Below, one piece after another: positions 1 to 9,754 of a DNA stretch of 64,000 bases. A program made the translations under genes and the position numbers. The notes below the pieces were generated by a model. The model searched no databases. It saw only the letters and a program-made list of their open reading frames with translations, and was not told the DNA's origin. Source of the DNA: CAVVAL01 sp963740215 (lineage in GTDB: Bacteria; Actinomycetota; Actinomycetes; Mycobacteriales; Cryptosporangiaceae); NCBI GenBank assembly GCA_963740215.1, contig CAVUDJ010000012.1, positions 682,001-746,000 on the forward strand, in the 5' to 3' direction. Every line of letters starts with the position of its first letter. Within the stretch, counting starts at the first letter, position 1.

Positions 1-623
1 ACGCTCGGCAGCGTGGGGTCGGCGATCAGGCGGCCCAGGTTCGGTGCGTACGAGGCGGCGTCCTGTACCCAACTCGGACGGAGCGAGATGCAGCGCAGGT
101 CGGAGCGGCGTACGGCTGCGTCGCAGAGCTGCTCGCCGAACACCTTCGTGAGCGCGTACGGATCCTGCGGGCGGAGCGGATGCTCCTCGTCCACAGGCAG
201 GTAGTCGGGGAAGAACGGGCGCTCGGCGAAGATGAAGCCGGGCGCCGTCTCGCTGGAGATGTTCACCAGCCGGCGCACGCCCCACCGGACGCACGCCTCG
301 ACGACGTTGAACGTGGCACCGAGGTTGTTGCCGAAGACCACGTGTGGCGCGTGCCGCCCGGGAGCCGGGATCGCGCCCGCGTGGACGACCGCGTCGAACG
401 GGCCCGGCCGCGGACCCTCGCCCACCGAGGCGCCGCCAATCAGGGCGTAAACGTCTCACCGGCGTCGGTCAGGTCGGCCTTGACATAGGGGGCCGTGCCG
501 GGAGGCGGTGAGAAGTCAGGCTCAGCCGAGGTCGGTGGCGACCACGGCGTGGCCCGCCGCCTGCAACGCCGGGACCGTCGCACGCCCCACCTTGCCGCGC
601 GCGCCCGTGACCAGAACCCGCAT
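1..623 (-). pseudogene. NAD-dependent epimerase/dehydratase, partial and frameshifted
   Basis: The 3' end lies beyond the left edge. From the ATG at 623 the protein opens with a Rossmann strand and the motif GARGKVG, then VVATDLG. A TGA follows in that frame near 525 and the homology continues in another frame (YVKADLTDAG). It shifts again near 436 into a frame reading FDAVVHAGAIPAPG, NLGATFNVVEAC, LVNISSETAPG and YALTKVFGEQL. The YALTK stretch is the YxxxK catalytic pair of extended short-chain dehydrogenases, so the family is secure. The substrate is probably a nucleotide sugar or similar, but nothing visible fixes it. Two frame breaks in about 100 bp, with conserved sequence on both sides, mean either a pseudogene or sequence errors. 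I favour errors because other conserved genes here show the same thing. Confidence 0.75.
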
Positions 624-673
624 CCCACCCCCATCAGCCGAGACCTCCGACCACAGTAGCGGCGAACGGGGTG

Positions 674-738
674 CGCCGAGTTCCGGACTTCTGGGGGCTG
701 GGGGCCGCCAGTACCCCTCAGAGGTCCGGAACTCGGCG
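674..738. repeat. Palindromic element copy 1
   Basis: An interrupted palindrome with arms CGCCGAGTTCCGGAC and GTCCGGAACTCGGCG around a GC-rich loop. It lies just after the chitinase stop and before the epimerase start on the same strand. It belongs to the family seen at 12.5, 18.7, 33.7, 38.1, 39.2 and 55.1 kb and is the most diverged copy. It could act as a terminator for the chitinase transcript. Confidence 0.75.
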
Positions 739-750
739 GGCTGGAGCGAC

Positions 751-2089
751 CTATCGGCGCAGGCCGCGGGCTAGAGCAGCGGTGAGCGTGCCGTCGTCGC
801 CGTCGAGCGACCACGCCATCGCGCCGCCCAGTCCGCGGGCCTTGATGTACTTGGTCTTGACCGCGAGGACGGCCGGGTCGTCGTACGTCCAGAACGTGGT
901 GCCGTTGAAGTACCACGTGGCGACGGCGCGCCGGTCGTAGAACCGCTTGCCGGGCAGCTTCGCGATCAGCTTGTAGTCCTCGTAGCCGGCTTCGTACGTG
1001 GCCGGCGCCGGTGTGCCCGGACCCTGGTAGAGGCCGTTGTTGATGTCGGGCACGCCGGTCCAGCCCCGGCCGTAGAACGGCACGCCGAGCACGAGCTTGT
1101 GTGCTGGCGCCCCGCCGCGGAGGTAGTGCCGGATCGCCAGGTCACCGCTGAAGCGGCCCGGGTTCGGGTCGCCGGGCGGCGAGAACAGCTGGCCCTGGTG
1201 GTTGGTGTTCGGGTCCCAGGTGCCGTTGAAGTCGTAGCCCTGGACCGTCGCGAAGTCGAAGTACTTGAAGATCTTGCGGGTCTCGATGCCGGCGTTCGCG
1301 GTCTTGGGGTCGGCGGGGAGGAACGCGGTCAGCTCGTAGTGCTTGCGCTGCGTGCGCCCGTACGCGTCGAGCTGGCGGCGGAACTCCGCGACCAGCTTGG
1401 TGAAGTTCTGCTTGTCCTCCGGGCGGACGACGTTGCCCGGCTCGCCCTCGGCACCGGGCCACTCCCAGTCGAGGTCGATGCCGTCGAAAACGCCGGCGGC
1501 CGAGCCGGGGCCGCCGCGCGCCGTCGAGCAGCGGCAGGTTGCCCTTGATGTAGAGGTCGATGCAGGACGACACGAACTTCTTGCGCGACGCCGGGGTGAG
1601 CGCCGCGTCGGAGAAGTAGTTCGACCAGGTCCAGCCGCCGAGCGAGATGAGCGCCTTGAGCTTCGGGTGCTTCGCCTTCAGCTCGCGGATCTGGTTGAAG
1701 TTGCCGGCGAGCGGCTGCGTCTCCGGGCCTGCGTCCGCGACGCCGTCCACGCTCTGCTCGGCGGAGAACGGGGTCTGGAAGTCGGCCCAGGCGTCACCCT
1801 GGCCGGGCTCGTTCACGATGAAGCACGTGCCGTCCTTCGACACGTTGCCGAACGCGTAGTTGAGGTGGGTGAGGCCTGCGGCCTGCCCGGACGCGTCGAC
1901 GTTCTGCAGCCGGAAGTTGCGGCCGTAGATGCCCCACTGGGTGAAGTAGCCGACGACCCGTTTGCTGGCATGGTGGCCGTAGCCGGTTGAAGTCACATCG
2001 GGTGCGGCGCTCGCCGGAGTGGCGAGGCTGAGGGGGAGCACGGCAGCCGCCGCGATCGCGAGGAGCCGCCGTCCTTTGGGTCTAGTCAA
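751..2089 (-). pseudogene. Secreted GH18 chitinase, frameshifted
   Basis: Family 18 endochitinase that hydrolyses beta-1,4-GlcNAc chains outside the cell. I chose the TTG at 2089: AAGGAG lies 7 nt upstream and the product then begins MTRPKGRRLL, a Sec signal ending TPASA. Landmarks are KRVVGYFTQWGIYGRN, LISLGGWTWS, the catalytic DGIDLDWEW (the DxxDxDxE glutamate is present), VQGYDFNG, LVLGVPFYGRGW and a final GGAMAWSLDGD. The frame is broken near 1518, just before the catalytic motif: LPLLDG is followed by a shift into RGGPGSAAGVFDG. One base change restores a full-length single-domain enzyme of about 440 residues. No carbohydrate-binding module is visible. The DasR-like operator at 2182 implies induction by chitin-derived amino sugar. 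Confidence 0.88.
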
Positions 2090-2181
2090 AATCCAACTCC
2101 TTGTCGGCAGGGACAGGAATAGCCGGACGCCCGCCGCCCCGGGGGTCCGCTGGACCACGGCAGCGTAGCGCCGTAACCCCC

Positions 2182-2198
2182 AATTGGACTAGACCAAA
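2182..2198. promoter_or_regulatory. DasR-like operator (dre) upstream of chitinase
   Basis: AATTGGACTAGACCAAA, which reads TTTGGTCTAGTCCAATT on the minus strand. It closely matches the streptomycete dre consensus built around TGGTCTAGACCA, bound by the GntR-family aminosugar repressor DasR. It lies about 95 nt upstream of the chitinase start, as expected for a chitinase gene. No DasR gene is in the window. Confidence 0.7.
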
Positions 2199-2230
2199 GT
2201 TGCGCGCGTGAGTGACTGGCGGTGCGCCGG

Positions 2231-2301
2231 CTCTCGAATCGGACTGTTCGGGTATTGGTCCTCTAACCGGGCGCGCGATGCAGCCATTTCCCCGACAGTT
2301 G
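2231..2301. repeat. 71-bp dispersed repeat, copy A
   Basis: Aligns without gaps to 52043-52113 in the same orientation, with 59 of 71 bases identical by hand. The most conserved end is CATTTCCCCGACAGTTG. A small stem GGACT/GGTCC is possible. This copy lies between the sigma gene and the chitinase. I do not recognise the element. Confidence 0.65.
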
Positions 2302-2313
2302 GCGGCACAACAA

Positions 2314-3561
2314 CTACCGGCACTGCGCGGTGACCGGGTAAGCGCCGGTCTGTGCACTGCGGTTGTCGACGGTGATCGCGGTGGCGCGGAAGAAGACCTC
2401 GGTGCCGTACGGGAGGCCGCCGATCGAGGTGATGTAGGTGGTTTCGTCGGTGGCGGCGGCGGAGATCTCCTGCGGTGCCCGGGACTTGGTCCACCAGGCG
2501 ATCCGGACCTCGCGAGCGGCGTTGCCCTCGACGACGGCGGTGACCAGGGCGGTCCAGGTGGCGGGGCAGCCGCCGCTGCTGCGGAAGCTGAGCTGGATCG
2601 TGGGCGCCCGCCCGGTGCCCGCCGGTGGTGCGGAGGTGGGCGGGATGCTCGAGGTGGGGCTAGGTGCGGGCGTCAGGTCGGTCGGGCCGGGCGTCAGGTC
2701 TTCGACGGCGGGGTCGGTCTGGCCGGGGCCGAGTTCGGTGCCGACGACCAGCGGCGGCTTGGGCTTGGGCTGGTCCTCGACGCGAGCCGGCGCGCCGGTC
2801 TGGGCCGCGACGGCGACCAGCGCGAGCACCGCCACCGCGGAGACGGCGGACACCAGCGCGATCGTGCGGACGCGCGGCCTGGGCCGGTCGAGCGGGACGG
2901 GGTAGCCGGCGCGGGTATAGGGCGCGGCGCGCTCGGCGAAGTACGCGGCGCGGTCGGGGATGAATGCAGACCCGCGGATACGGGCGTAGAGCGATTCGGG
3001 CAGCGTCGGGGGCGGCGGCGAGGAGTAGGCGAGCAGCACGCCTTCGCCGCAGCGGGCGGACAGCGCCGAATGGGCCCTGAGGATCACGGTGCGGATGTGC
3101 GGCTCCGGCCGCCCGAGCACGAGCGAGACCTCGGACGGGACCAGCCTGTGCCGCAACGCGAGTTCGGCGACGTCCTGCTCGTGGCGGGTGAACGTGGCGG
3201 TGACACGGCGGACCCGTGCGAGTTCCTCGATCGCGCTGATCTTCGCGGTGGGATCCTCGATCGCCTGCCTGGCCGGCGGCTTGGGCGTGCTGGTGCGGGA
3301 GTTGCGGTGTGCGGCGCGCAGGCAATCGTTGCGGGCGGCGGTATAGAGCCACGGGCGGAGCGGACCGTCGTCACGGAGCAGGCCTTCCCGTCCGTAGGCG
3401 GCGACCAACGCGCTGTGAACAGCGCCCTCCGCGGTTTCCGTGTCTCCGTTCGTAAACCACAAGCAGTAGTCATATAGCTGCGCTGCGTACTTTTCGTAGG
3501 CGGCGTCGAGCATTGCTCGGTTGTGGCCTCTACGAGCTTTTGCCCGGCCCTCCTCGTCCAT
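2314..3561 (-). CDS. ECF-like sigma factor with membrane-anchored C-terminal domain
   Basis: Residues 1-170 (from the ATG at 3561) look like a sigma-70 family factor: a region-2-like segment YEKYAAQLYDYCLWF...RPWLYTAARNDCLRA, then a region-4-like helix-turn-helix around LALRHRLVPSEVSLVLG. Around residue 250 there is one transmembrane helix (TIALVSAVSAVAVLALVAV). A Pro/Thr-rich linker and an external domain of about 90 residues with two cysteines and beta-rich sequence follow. A sigma factor fused to its own transmembrane and external domain could couple an outside signal to transcription directly. Region 2 is divergent, so it may not be an active sigma factor. An in-frame start 18 nt upstream is possible. 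Confidence 0.7.
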   Translation of the reverse strand: MDEEGRAKARRGHNRAMLDAAYEKYAAQLYDYCLWFTNGDTETAEGAVHSALVAAYGREGLLRDDGPLRPWLYTAARNDCLRAAHRNSRTSTPKPPARQAIEDPTAKISAIEELARVRRVTATFTRHEQDVAELALRHRLVPSEVSLVLGRPEPHIRTVILRAHSALSARCGEGVLLAYSSPPPPTLPESLYARIRGSAFIPDRAAYFAERAAPYTRAGYPVPLDRPRPRVRTIALVSAVSAVAVLALVAVAAQTGAPARVEDQPKPKPPLVVGTELGPGQTDPAVEDLTPGPTDLTPAPSPTSSIPPTSAPPAGTGRAPTIQLSFRSSGGCPATWTALVTAVVEGNAAREVRIAWWTKSRAPQEISAAATDETTYITSIGGLPYGTEVFFRATAITVDNRSAQTGAYPVTAQCR

Positions 3562-3649
3562 TGGTCCGCACGCTAGCAAAACGCGAGTCTCGGTCGCGGG
3601 GCCGTCCCCGGATCGTTGTGGGCCTGGAACGTGCCGCCCCGCTTGTCGT

Positions 3650-3687
3650 CTACACGATGTAGTCGTCTAGTCTTCTACGTGATGTAG
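3650..3687. promoter_or_regulatory. Tandem inverted-repeat operator before cydA
   Basis: Two 13-bp sites, CTACACGATGTAG (3650-3662) and CTACGTGATGTAG (3675-3687), start 25 bp apart. The first is the perfect inverted repeat CTACA/TGTAG and the second has one mismatch. This layout resembles operators of BlaI/MecI/CopY-type winged-helix repressors. The pair ends 31 bp before the cydA start, so it probably controls the cyd operon. Confidence 0.6.
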
Positions 3688-3718
3688 TCATTCCGGCAGG
3701 CCTGCGGGAGGGGCAACC

Positions 3719-5098
3719 GTGGACGCGCTCGACATCGCCCGGTGGCAGTTCGCGATCACCACCGTCTACCACTACTTCCTGGTCCCGATCTCGATCGGAC
3801 TCTCCGCGCTGGTGGCGATCCTGGAGACCGCCTGGGTGCGCACGGGCAAGGACCATTACCTCCGGGCCACGCGGTTCTGGGGCAAGCTCTTCCTCATCAA
3901 CGTCGCGCTCGGCGTCGCCACCGGGCTGGTGCAGGAGTTCCAGTTCGGGATGGCCTGGAGCGACTACTCGCGCTTCGTCGGCGACGTGCTCGGCGGGCCG
4001 CTCGCCATCGAGGCGCTGCTCGCGTTCTTCCTCGAATCGACGTTCCTCGGGCTCTGGATCTTCGGCTGGGACCGGCTGCCCAAGGCGCTGCACGCCGCCA
4101 CGATGTGGACCGTGGCGATCGGCGCGCAGCTGTCGGCGTACTTCGTCCTCGCGGCGAACTCCTGGATGCAGCACCCGGTCGGCTGGCGGTTCAACCCGGA
4201 CACCGGGCGCGCCGAGCTGACCGACTTCCTCGCCGTCGTCACGAACTCCACCGTGCTGGTCGCGTTCCCGCACACCATCACCGCCGCGTTCGTCACCGCC
4301 GGTGCGTTGATGATCGGGATCAGCGGCTGGCACCTCGCGCGGCGCCAGCACGTCGACGTGTTCCGGCCGTCCCTCAAGCTCGGGCTCTGGGTCACCCTGA
4401 TCGCCTCGCTCGGCGTCGCGCTCAGCGGCGACGTCCAGGGCAAGATCATGACCGAGCAACAGCCGATGAAGATGGCCGCCGCCGAGGCGCTGTACTCGAC
4501 GTCGCAGCCGGCGTCGTTCTCCGTCTTCACGATCGGCACGCTCGACGGCAGCCGCGAGATCTTCAGCATCAAGGTGCCGCGCCTGCTGTCCTTTGTGGCC
4601 ACCGGGTCGCTCGACGGTGAGGTCGAGGGGATCGACGACGTCCAGGCCGCGTCCGAACAGCGGTTCGGACCCGGCGACTACCGGCCGCTGGTGCCCGTCA
4701 CGTACTGGAGTTTCCGGTTCATGATCGGCTTCGGGATCGTGTCCGCCGGTCTGGCCCTGCTCGGCCTCTGGCTCACCCGGCGCGGGCGGCTGCCGAAGAA
4801 CCGCTGGTTCTGGCGCGCTGCGATCTGGTCCATGGGATTCCCGTTGCTGGCCAACGCTTTCGGCTGGATCTTCACCGAGATGGGGCGCCAGCCCTGGGCA
4901 GTCTTCGGCGTGCTGCGAACCGGCGCCAGCGTCTCGCCGGGCGTGCCCGCTTGGCAGATGCTCACGTCACTGAGCGTGTTCACCGCTCTCTACGCAGTGC
5001 TCGCCGTGATCGAGGTGCGGCTCCTGTCCAAGTACGCCAAGGCCGGACCGCCCACAGTGGACCCGGCTGGCGAGAAACCGCTCGCGTTCTCGTACTGA
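3719..5098 (+). CDS. cydA: Cytochrome bd ubiquinol oxidase subunit I
   Basis: 459 residues, the usual length. Subunit I of the high-affinity bd terminal oxidase, a membrane quinol oxidase that reduces oxygen to water without pumping protons. The N-terminus DIARWQFAITTVYHYFLVP carries the conserved axial histidine. It continues with FQFGMAWSDYSRFVGDVLG, LAFFLESTFLG and WMQHPVG, and near the end GWIFTEMGRQPW, all typical of CydA. The short Q-loop is the actinobacterial form. The GTG start at 3719 is preceded by GGGAGGGG. It is the first gene of cydA-cydB-cydD-cydC, and cydB follows after 11 bp. The double operator at 3650-3687 is the likely control point. Confidence 0.97.
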   Translation: MDALDIARWQFAITTVYHYFLVPISIGLSALVAILETAWVRTGKDHYLRATRFWGKLFLINVALGVATGLVQEFQFGMAWSDYSRFVGDVLGGPLAIEALLAFFLESTFLGLWIFGWDRLPKALHAATMWTVAIGAQLSAYFVLAANSWMQHPVGWRFNPDTGRAELTDFLAVVTNSTVLVAFPHTITAAFVTAGALMIGISGWHLARRQHVDVFRPSLKLGLWVTLIASLGVALSGDVQGKIMTEQQPMKMAAAEALYSTSQPASFSVFTIGTLDGSREIFSIKVPRLLSFVATGSLDGEVEGIDDVQAASEQRFGPGDYRPLVPVTYWSFRFMIGFGIVSAGLALLGLWLTRRGRLPKNRWFWRAAIWSMGFPLLANAFGWIFTEMGRQPWAVFGVLRTGASVSPGVPAWQMLTSLSVFTALYAVLAVIEVRLLSKYAKAGPPTVDPAGEKPLAFSY

Positions 5099-5109
5099 CG
5101 GAGGGACGT

Positions 5110-6105
5110 ATGGACGCCACCACCGGCTGGTTCCTCGCGATCGCCGCGCTGTGGACCGGCTACTTCTTCCTGGAGGGCTTCGACTTCGGCGTCGGCGCGC
5201 TGGCACCGCTGCTCGGCCGGAACGACGCCGAGCGGCGGGTCGTGATCAACACGATCGGACCCGTGTGGGACGGGAACGAGGTGTGGCTGCTCACCGCGAT
5301 CGGCGGCACCCTCGCCGCGTTTCCCGAGTGGTACGCCAGCCTGCTGTCCGCCTTCTACCTGCCCGTGCTGCTGATCGTCGGGGCGCTGATCGTGCGGGTG
5401 CTCGCGTTCGAGTACCGGGGGAAGCGCTCGTCGGAACGCTGGCGGCGCGGCTGGGACCGCACCCTGTTCTTCGGATCGGTGGTGCCCGCGTTCGGCTGGG
5501 GGCTGGTGCTCGCCAACCAGGTCCGGGGGATCGCGCTCGACCCTCGGCATGAGTACGTCGGGTCGCCGCTCGACCTGCTCAACCCGTACGCGCTGCTCGG
5601 CGGTGTTGCCACGTTGCTGCTCTTCCTGGTCCACGGCGCTGTCTTCCTCACCCTCAAGACACGCGGCCGGGTACGCAGCCGCGCCCGGATCTGCGCCGGC
5701 CGGACGGGCCTCGTCGCGGTGGTCGCCGTCGCTGGTTTCCTTGTCTGGACACAGTTCCAGCGGGGCACGGTCGCCACCTGGCTGCTCGGGGCGGTGACGG
5801 TGGTCGCGCTGGCACTGGCTGTGCAGGCCAACCGGCACGGCCACGACGGCTGGGCGTTCACGGCCACCGGAACCGCCGTCGCGGGGCTCGTCGCCACCCT
5901 GTTCGTCGCGCTGTACCCGGCGGCGATTCCGTCCACCTTGGGATCGGCTCAGGACCTGACCATCGCTGAGGCTGCCGCCTCGCCGTACGCGCTCACCGTG
6001 CTGACCTGGAGTGCCGCGCTGCTGGCGCCGTTCGTGGTGCTCTACCAGGCCTGGACGTACTGGGTGTTCCGGCACCGCATCGACGTGCGCGACCTGCCCG
6101 CGTGA
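5110..6105 (+). CDS. cydB: Cytochrome bd ubiquinol oxidase subunit II
   Basis: 331 residues. The partner of CydA in the bd oxidase heterodimer, rich in transmembrane helices. The start MDATTGWFLAIAALWTGYF leads into LEGFDFGVGALAPLLG, the CydB signature, then IGPVWDGNEVWLLTAIGGTL. The ATG at 5110 has GGAGGG upstream and follows the cydA stop by 11 bp. The C-terminus (LAPFVVLYQAWTYWVFRHR) is intact. cydD begins 58 bp downstream and is probably co-transcribed, since the CydDC exporter is needed for bd oxidase assembly. Confidence 0.97.
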   Translation: MDATTGWFLAIAALWTGYFFLEGFDFGVGALAPLLGRNDAERRVVINTIGPVWDGNEVWLLTAIGGTLAAFPEWYASLLSAFYLPVLLIVGALIVRVLAFEYRGKRSSERWRRGWDRTLFFGSVVPAFGWGLVLANQVRGIALDPRHEYVGSPLDLLNPYALLGGVATLLLFLVHGAVFLTLKTRGRVRSRARICAGRTGLVAVVAVAGFLVWTQFQRGTVATWLLGAVTVVALALAVQANRHGHDGWAFTATGTAVAGLVATLFVALYPAAIPSTLGSAQDLTIAEAAASPYALTVLTWSAALLAPFVVLYQAWTYWVFRHRIDVRDLPA

Positions 6106-6163
6106 AGCCCCGAGGCCCGCTTCGCATGTCCGCTGCGCTACTGCGGCCCTACAGGCGGGACAC

Positions 6164-7922
6164 ATGAAACAGACCCTTGACCCACGCCTGCTCCGGTACG
6201 CGCGCGTGACCTGGGCATTCCTGGCCGTGACCGTCGTCCTGGGCGCAGCCGTGGCCGGGCTGGCCATCGCGCAGGCCACGCTCCTCGCTGACGTGCTCAG
6301 CCGGGCGTTCGAGGGCGCGCCGGTGCCCGTGCAAGCCCTGATGTTGCTCGGCGGCGTCGTGCTGGCGCGGGCGGCGATCGCCTGGGCGCAGGACGTCGCG
6401 GCCGACCGGGCATCGGCGGCGGTGAAGTCGGTCCTGCGGCGCCGGCTGCTGGCGCGTGCGGTCGGCCTCGGTCCGGGCTGGCTCGCAGGCGAGCGCAGCG
6501 GCACGCTGGCGACGCTCGCCACGCGCGGTATCGACGCGCTCGACGGCTACTTCTCCCGGTACCTGCCGCAGCTGGTGCTCGCGTTGATCGTCCCCGTCGC
6601 CGTGCTGGTGCAGGTGCTCGCGGTGGACTGGATCGCGGCGCTGACGATCGCGGTGACGCTGCCGTTGATCCCCGTGTTCATGGTCCTGATCGGGCTCTAC
6701 ACGCAGGCCCGGACTGAACGGCAGTGGCGGCTGCTGGCCAGGCTCTCGGGGCACTTCCTCGACGTCGTCGCCGGGCTGCCGACGCTCAAGGTGTTCGGGC
6801 GGGCGAAGGCGCAGGCCGGCGCGGTGCGTGCGATCACCGGCGAGTACCGGCGGGCGACGATGTCCACGCTGCGGATCGCGTTCCTGTCATCGCTCGCGCT
6901 GGAACTGCTGGCGACACTCTCGGTGGCGCTGGTGGCCGTGTCGATCGGCCTCCGGCTGGCGAGTGGCCAGCTCGACCTGCGCACCGCGCTGATCGTGCTG
7001 ATCCTCGCGCCGGAGGCGTACCTCCCGCTCCGCCAGGTGGGGGCGCACTTCCACGCGAGCGCATCCGGCCTCGCCGCTGCGGAGGAAGTGTTCCGGGTGC
7101 TGGAGACACCGGTCGCCGCCCCGGGACTCCTGACCGCCCCGCCCGGCTCGATTCGCGTAGAGGGCGTGACCGTGCGCTACCCGGAGCGCGCGGAACCCGC
7201 GCTCGACCGGTGCTCACTGGAGGTGGCGCCCGGCGAGGTCGTGGCGCTGGCCGGACCCGAGCGGGGTCGGCAAGTCGACGCTGCTCGCGGTGCTGCTCGG
7301 CTTCGTCCGGCCGGACGAAGGGCGGGTGCTGGTCGGCGGGGTCGACCTCGCCGCCGCCGATCTCGGCGCGTGGCGGCGCCAGGTGGCGTGGGTGCCGCAA
7401 CGGCCGGTGCTCTTCGCCGGGACGATCGCCGCGAACATCCGCCTCGGCGCTCCGGCCGCGTCCGATGAGGCCGGTGCGCGGGAGGCGGCGCGGCTGGCTC
7501 ATGCCGCCGCGTTCGTCGAGACGCTGCCGGACGGGTACGACACGGTGCTGGGGGACGGCGGCGCTGGTGTCTCCGCTGGTCAGCGGCAGCGGATCGCGCT
7601 CGCCCGAGCGTTCCTCCGCGACGCGCCGATCCTGCTGCTGGACGAGCCCACCTCCAATCTCGACGGTGACGCGGAGGACGAGGTGCTCGACGCGATCCGG
7701 CGCCTCGCCGCCGGGCGCACCGTGCTGCTGGTGGCGCACCGGCCGTCGCTGCTGGCGATGGCCGACCGGGTGGTCGAGCTGCGCCCCGCGAGGGCCGCGC
7801 TGATGCGGCCGGCGCGCGATCGACTCGGCGTGGCGCATCAACGTCGAGCATGCCGAGCGGTGAGCTACGCGCAGCGCGCCGGAGCGTCGGCATGCCGACG
7901 GCCCGGCCCGGCTGGTGGCTGA
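6164..7922 (+). pseudogene. cydD: Thiol/heme ABC exporter CydD, frameshifted in the Walker A
   Basis: First half of the CydDC heterodimeric ABC transporter, which exports cysteine/glutathione-type thiols and supports bd oxidase assembly. Residues 1-300 form the membrane domain (MKQTLDPRLLRYARVTWAFL and six helices). The nucleotide-binding domain starts at IRVEGVTVRYPERAEP. The reading frame breaks near 7257 at GGACCCGAGCGGGG: one surplus C turns the P-loop GPSGVGKST out of frame. The other frame then carries VAWVPQRPVLFAGTI, VSAGQRQRIALARAF and LLLDEPTSNLD. With that C removed the gene is normal. Its 3' end overlaps the palindromic repeat at 7843-7899, so the C-terminal tail is unusual. It overlaps cydC by about 30 bp. 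Confidence 0.85.
7843..7899. repeat. GTCGGCATGCCGAC repeat at the cydD-cydC junction
   Basis: Contains a perfect 14-bp palindrome GTCGGCATGCCGAC (7886-7899) and a degenerate partner GTCGAGCATGCCGA (7843-7856). The same palindrome occurs twice at 23295-23347. The stretch GCGCATCAACGTCG before the degenerate unit also occurs, reverse-complemented, in the 23.3-kb copy. It covers the cydD 3' end and the cydC start codon. Confidence 0.6.
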
Positions 7923-9641
7923 TCGGCCTGGCACGGCCTGCGTGGGCGCGGTTCGGGCTCGGGATCCTGGCCGGAGCGGGCGCGCTCGGATCCGCCGTCG
8001 GGCTGGCGGCGCTCGCCGCGTGGCTCGTCTCCCGGGCGGCCGAGTATCCGCCGGTGCTGTACCTCAGCATGGCGATCGTCGGCGTGCGGGCGTTCGGCAT
8101 CGGTCGCGGCGTGCTGCGGTACGCCGAGCGGGTGATCACGCATGACGTGGCCTTCCGGATCCTCGCTGACCTGCGAGTTCGCATCGTCGAGGCGCTGGAG
8201 CGGCTGGCGCCGGCCGGGCTGCCCGCGTTCCGCCGGGGCGACCTCCTCGGCCGGCTGGTGGCCGATGTGGACGATGCCCAGGATCTCTTCCTCAGGGTGC
8301 TCGTGCCACCGGTGATCGCGGTGATCGTCGGTGGCGGTGCGGTGGCGATCTCGGCCGCGCTCCTGCCCGCGGCCGGGCTGATCCTGCTGGCGGGCCTCGC
8401 CGTGGCCGGCATCCTCGCGCCCTGGCTCGCGGCCGTCACGAGCCGGCGTGGCGAGCGGCGCGTCGCCGCGCTCAGGGGCGAGCTGAACGCCTCCACAGTG
8501 GAGCTGCTCGGCGGGGCCGCCGAGCTGGTCGCATACGGCGCCGCCGACGAGCGGCTCGCGGCGCTGGACCGGCTGGACGCGCGCCTGACCAGCCTCGCAG
8601 CTCGCTCGGCCCGCACCAGCGGCGTCAGCTCGGCGATCACGCACCTGGCGACTGGCGGCGGCCGTCCTCGGTGCCCTGCTGGTGGGGATCCCGGCCGTGC
8701 GGTCCGGTGCCCTGGACCGCGTGAACCTCGCCGTGATCGCACTGCTGCCGCTCGCGGCGTTCGAGGCGGTGGCGACCCTGCCGCTGGCGGCGCAGTACGG
8801 GCAGCGGCTGCGGCGGTCGGCAGGGCGGGTGTACGAGGTGCTGTCGGCGCCGGCTCCGGTCGCCGAACCGGCAGCGCCCGTGGCGCTCCCGGTCGGGCCG
8901 TATGCGCTGGTCACGCGACGTCTCACCGCACGCTGGCCCGGAGCCGACCGTGCAGCGGTCCAGGAGCTCGATCTTGTGCTCGATCCTGGCCGCCGGGTGG
9001 CCGTGGTCGGCGCGTCCGGTGCGGGGAAGTCGACGGTGGCGGCGGCGTTGCTGCGGTTCGTGGAGTCGTCGGGTGCCACGCTCAACGGGATCCCGCTGGA
9101 GCGGTTGGATCCTGACGACGTGCGCCGCGTGGTCGGGCTCTGCGCCCAGGACGCGCACCTCTTCGACTCGACGATCCGCGAGAACCTGCTGCTCGCCCGA
9201 CGGAACGCCAGCCCGGCCGAATTGAGGCTCGCGCTTCGGCGATCCCGGCTGGAGGGTTGGATCGAAGGTCTTCCGGACGGTCTGGACACTCAGGTGGGCG
9301 AGCACGGCGCGAAGGTCTCCGGCGGGCAGCGGCAGCGGATCGCGCTGGCCAGGGCGTTGCTCGCGGACTTCCCGATCCTGCTGCTGGACGAGCCTGCCGC
9401 GAACCTCGACGTCGACACGGCCGACGCGCTGACCGCCGACCTGCTCGACGCCACCCGGGGGCGGACTGTCCTGCTCATCACCCACCGGCTCGCTGGACTG
9501 GAGTCGGTGGACGAGATCGTGGTGCTGGACGGCGGGCGCGTGATCGAGCGTGGCACCCACGCCGACCTGCTCGCGAGACCCACCCGGTACCGGCGCTGGT
9601 GGCAGCGGGAGCAGGCTGCGGGGCTGTTTGTCCACGTTTAG
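7892..9641 (+). pseudogene. cydC: Thiol/heme ABC exporter CydC, frameshifted
   Basis: Second half of the CydDC exporter. The ATG at 7892 is preferred: GGAG lies about 8 nt upstream and the product starts MPTARPGWWLIGLARPAW. The membrane domain runs to about residue 250 (LVADVDDAQDLFLRVLVP is typical). Near 8655 the frame is lost at GCGACTGGCGGCGG and resumes as AAAVLGALLVGIPAV in another frame. The ATPase domain is complete there: Walker A GASGAGKST, LCAQDAHLFDSTIREN, signature VSGGQRQRIALARALL, Walker B ILLLDEPAANLD, and the switch histidine in LITHRLAG. A simple indel separates the halves, so the working gene is probably intact in the organism. Confidence 0.85.
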
Positions 9642-9754
9642 CGGGTTCACTTGGGCGGTAACCAGGCGCAGGATGGGTTCATCGGCGCGGCGGCAGCGCC
9701 CGACGGGGCCGCGCCGAGGGACACGCCGTTCAGACCCTCAAGGAGGAGGCTGAG

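Noticed and set aside
2212..3477. 421-codon plus-strand frame opposite the sigma gene
   Set aside because: Gly/Arg/Asp-rich shadow composition; the minus-strand protein has coherent sigma motifs and a membrane helix.
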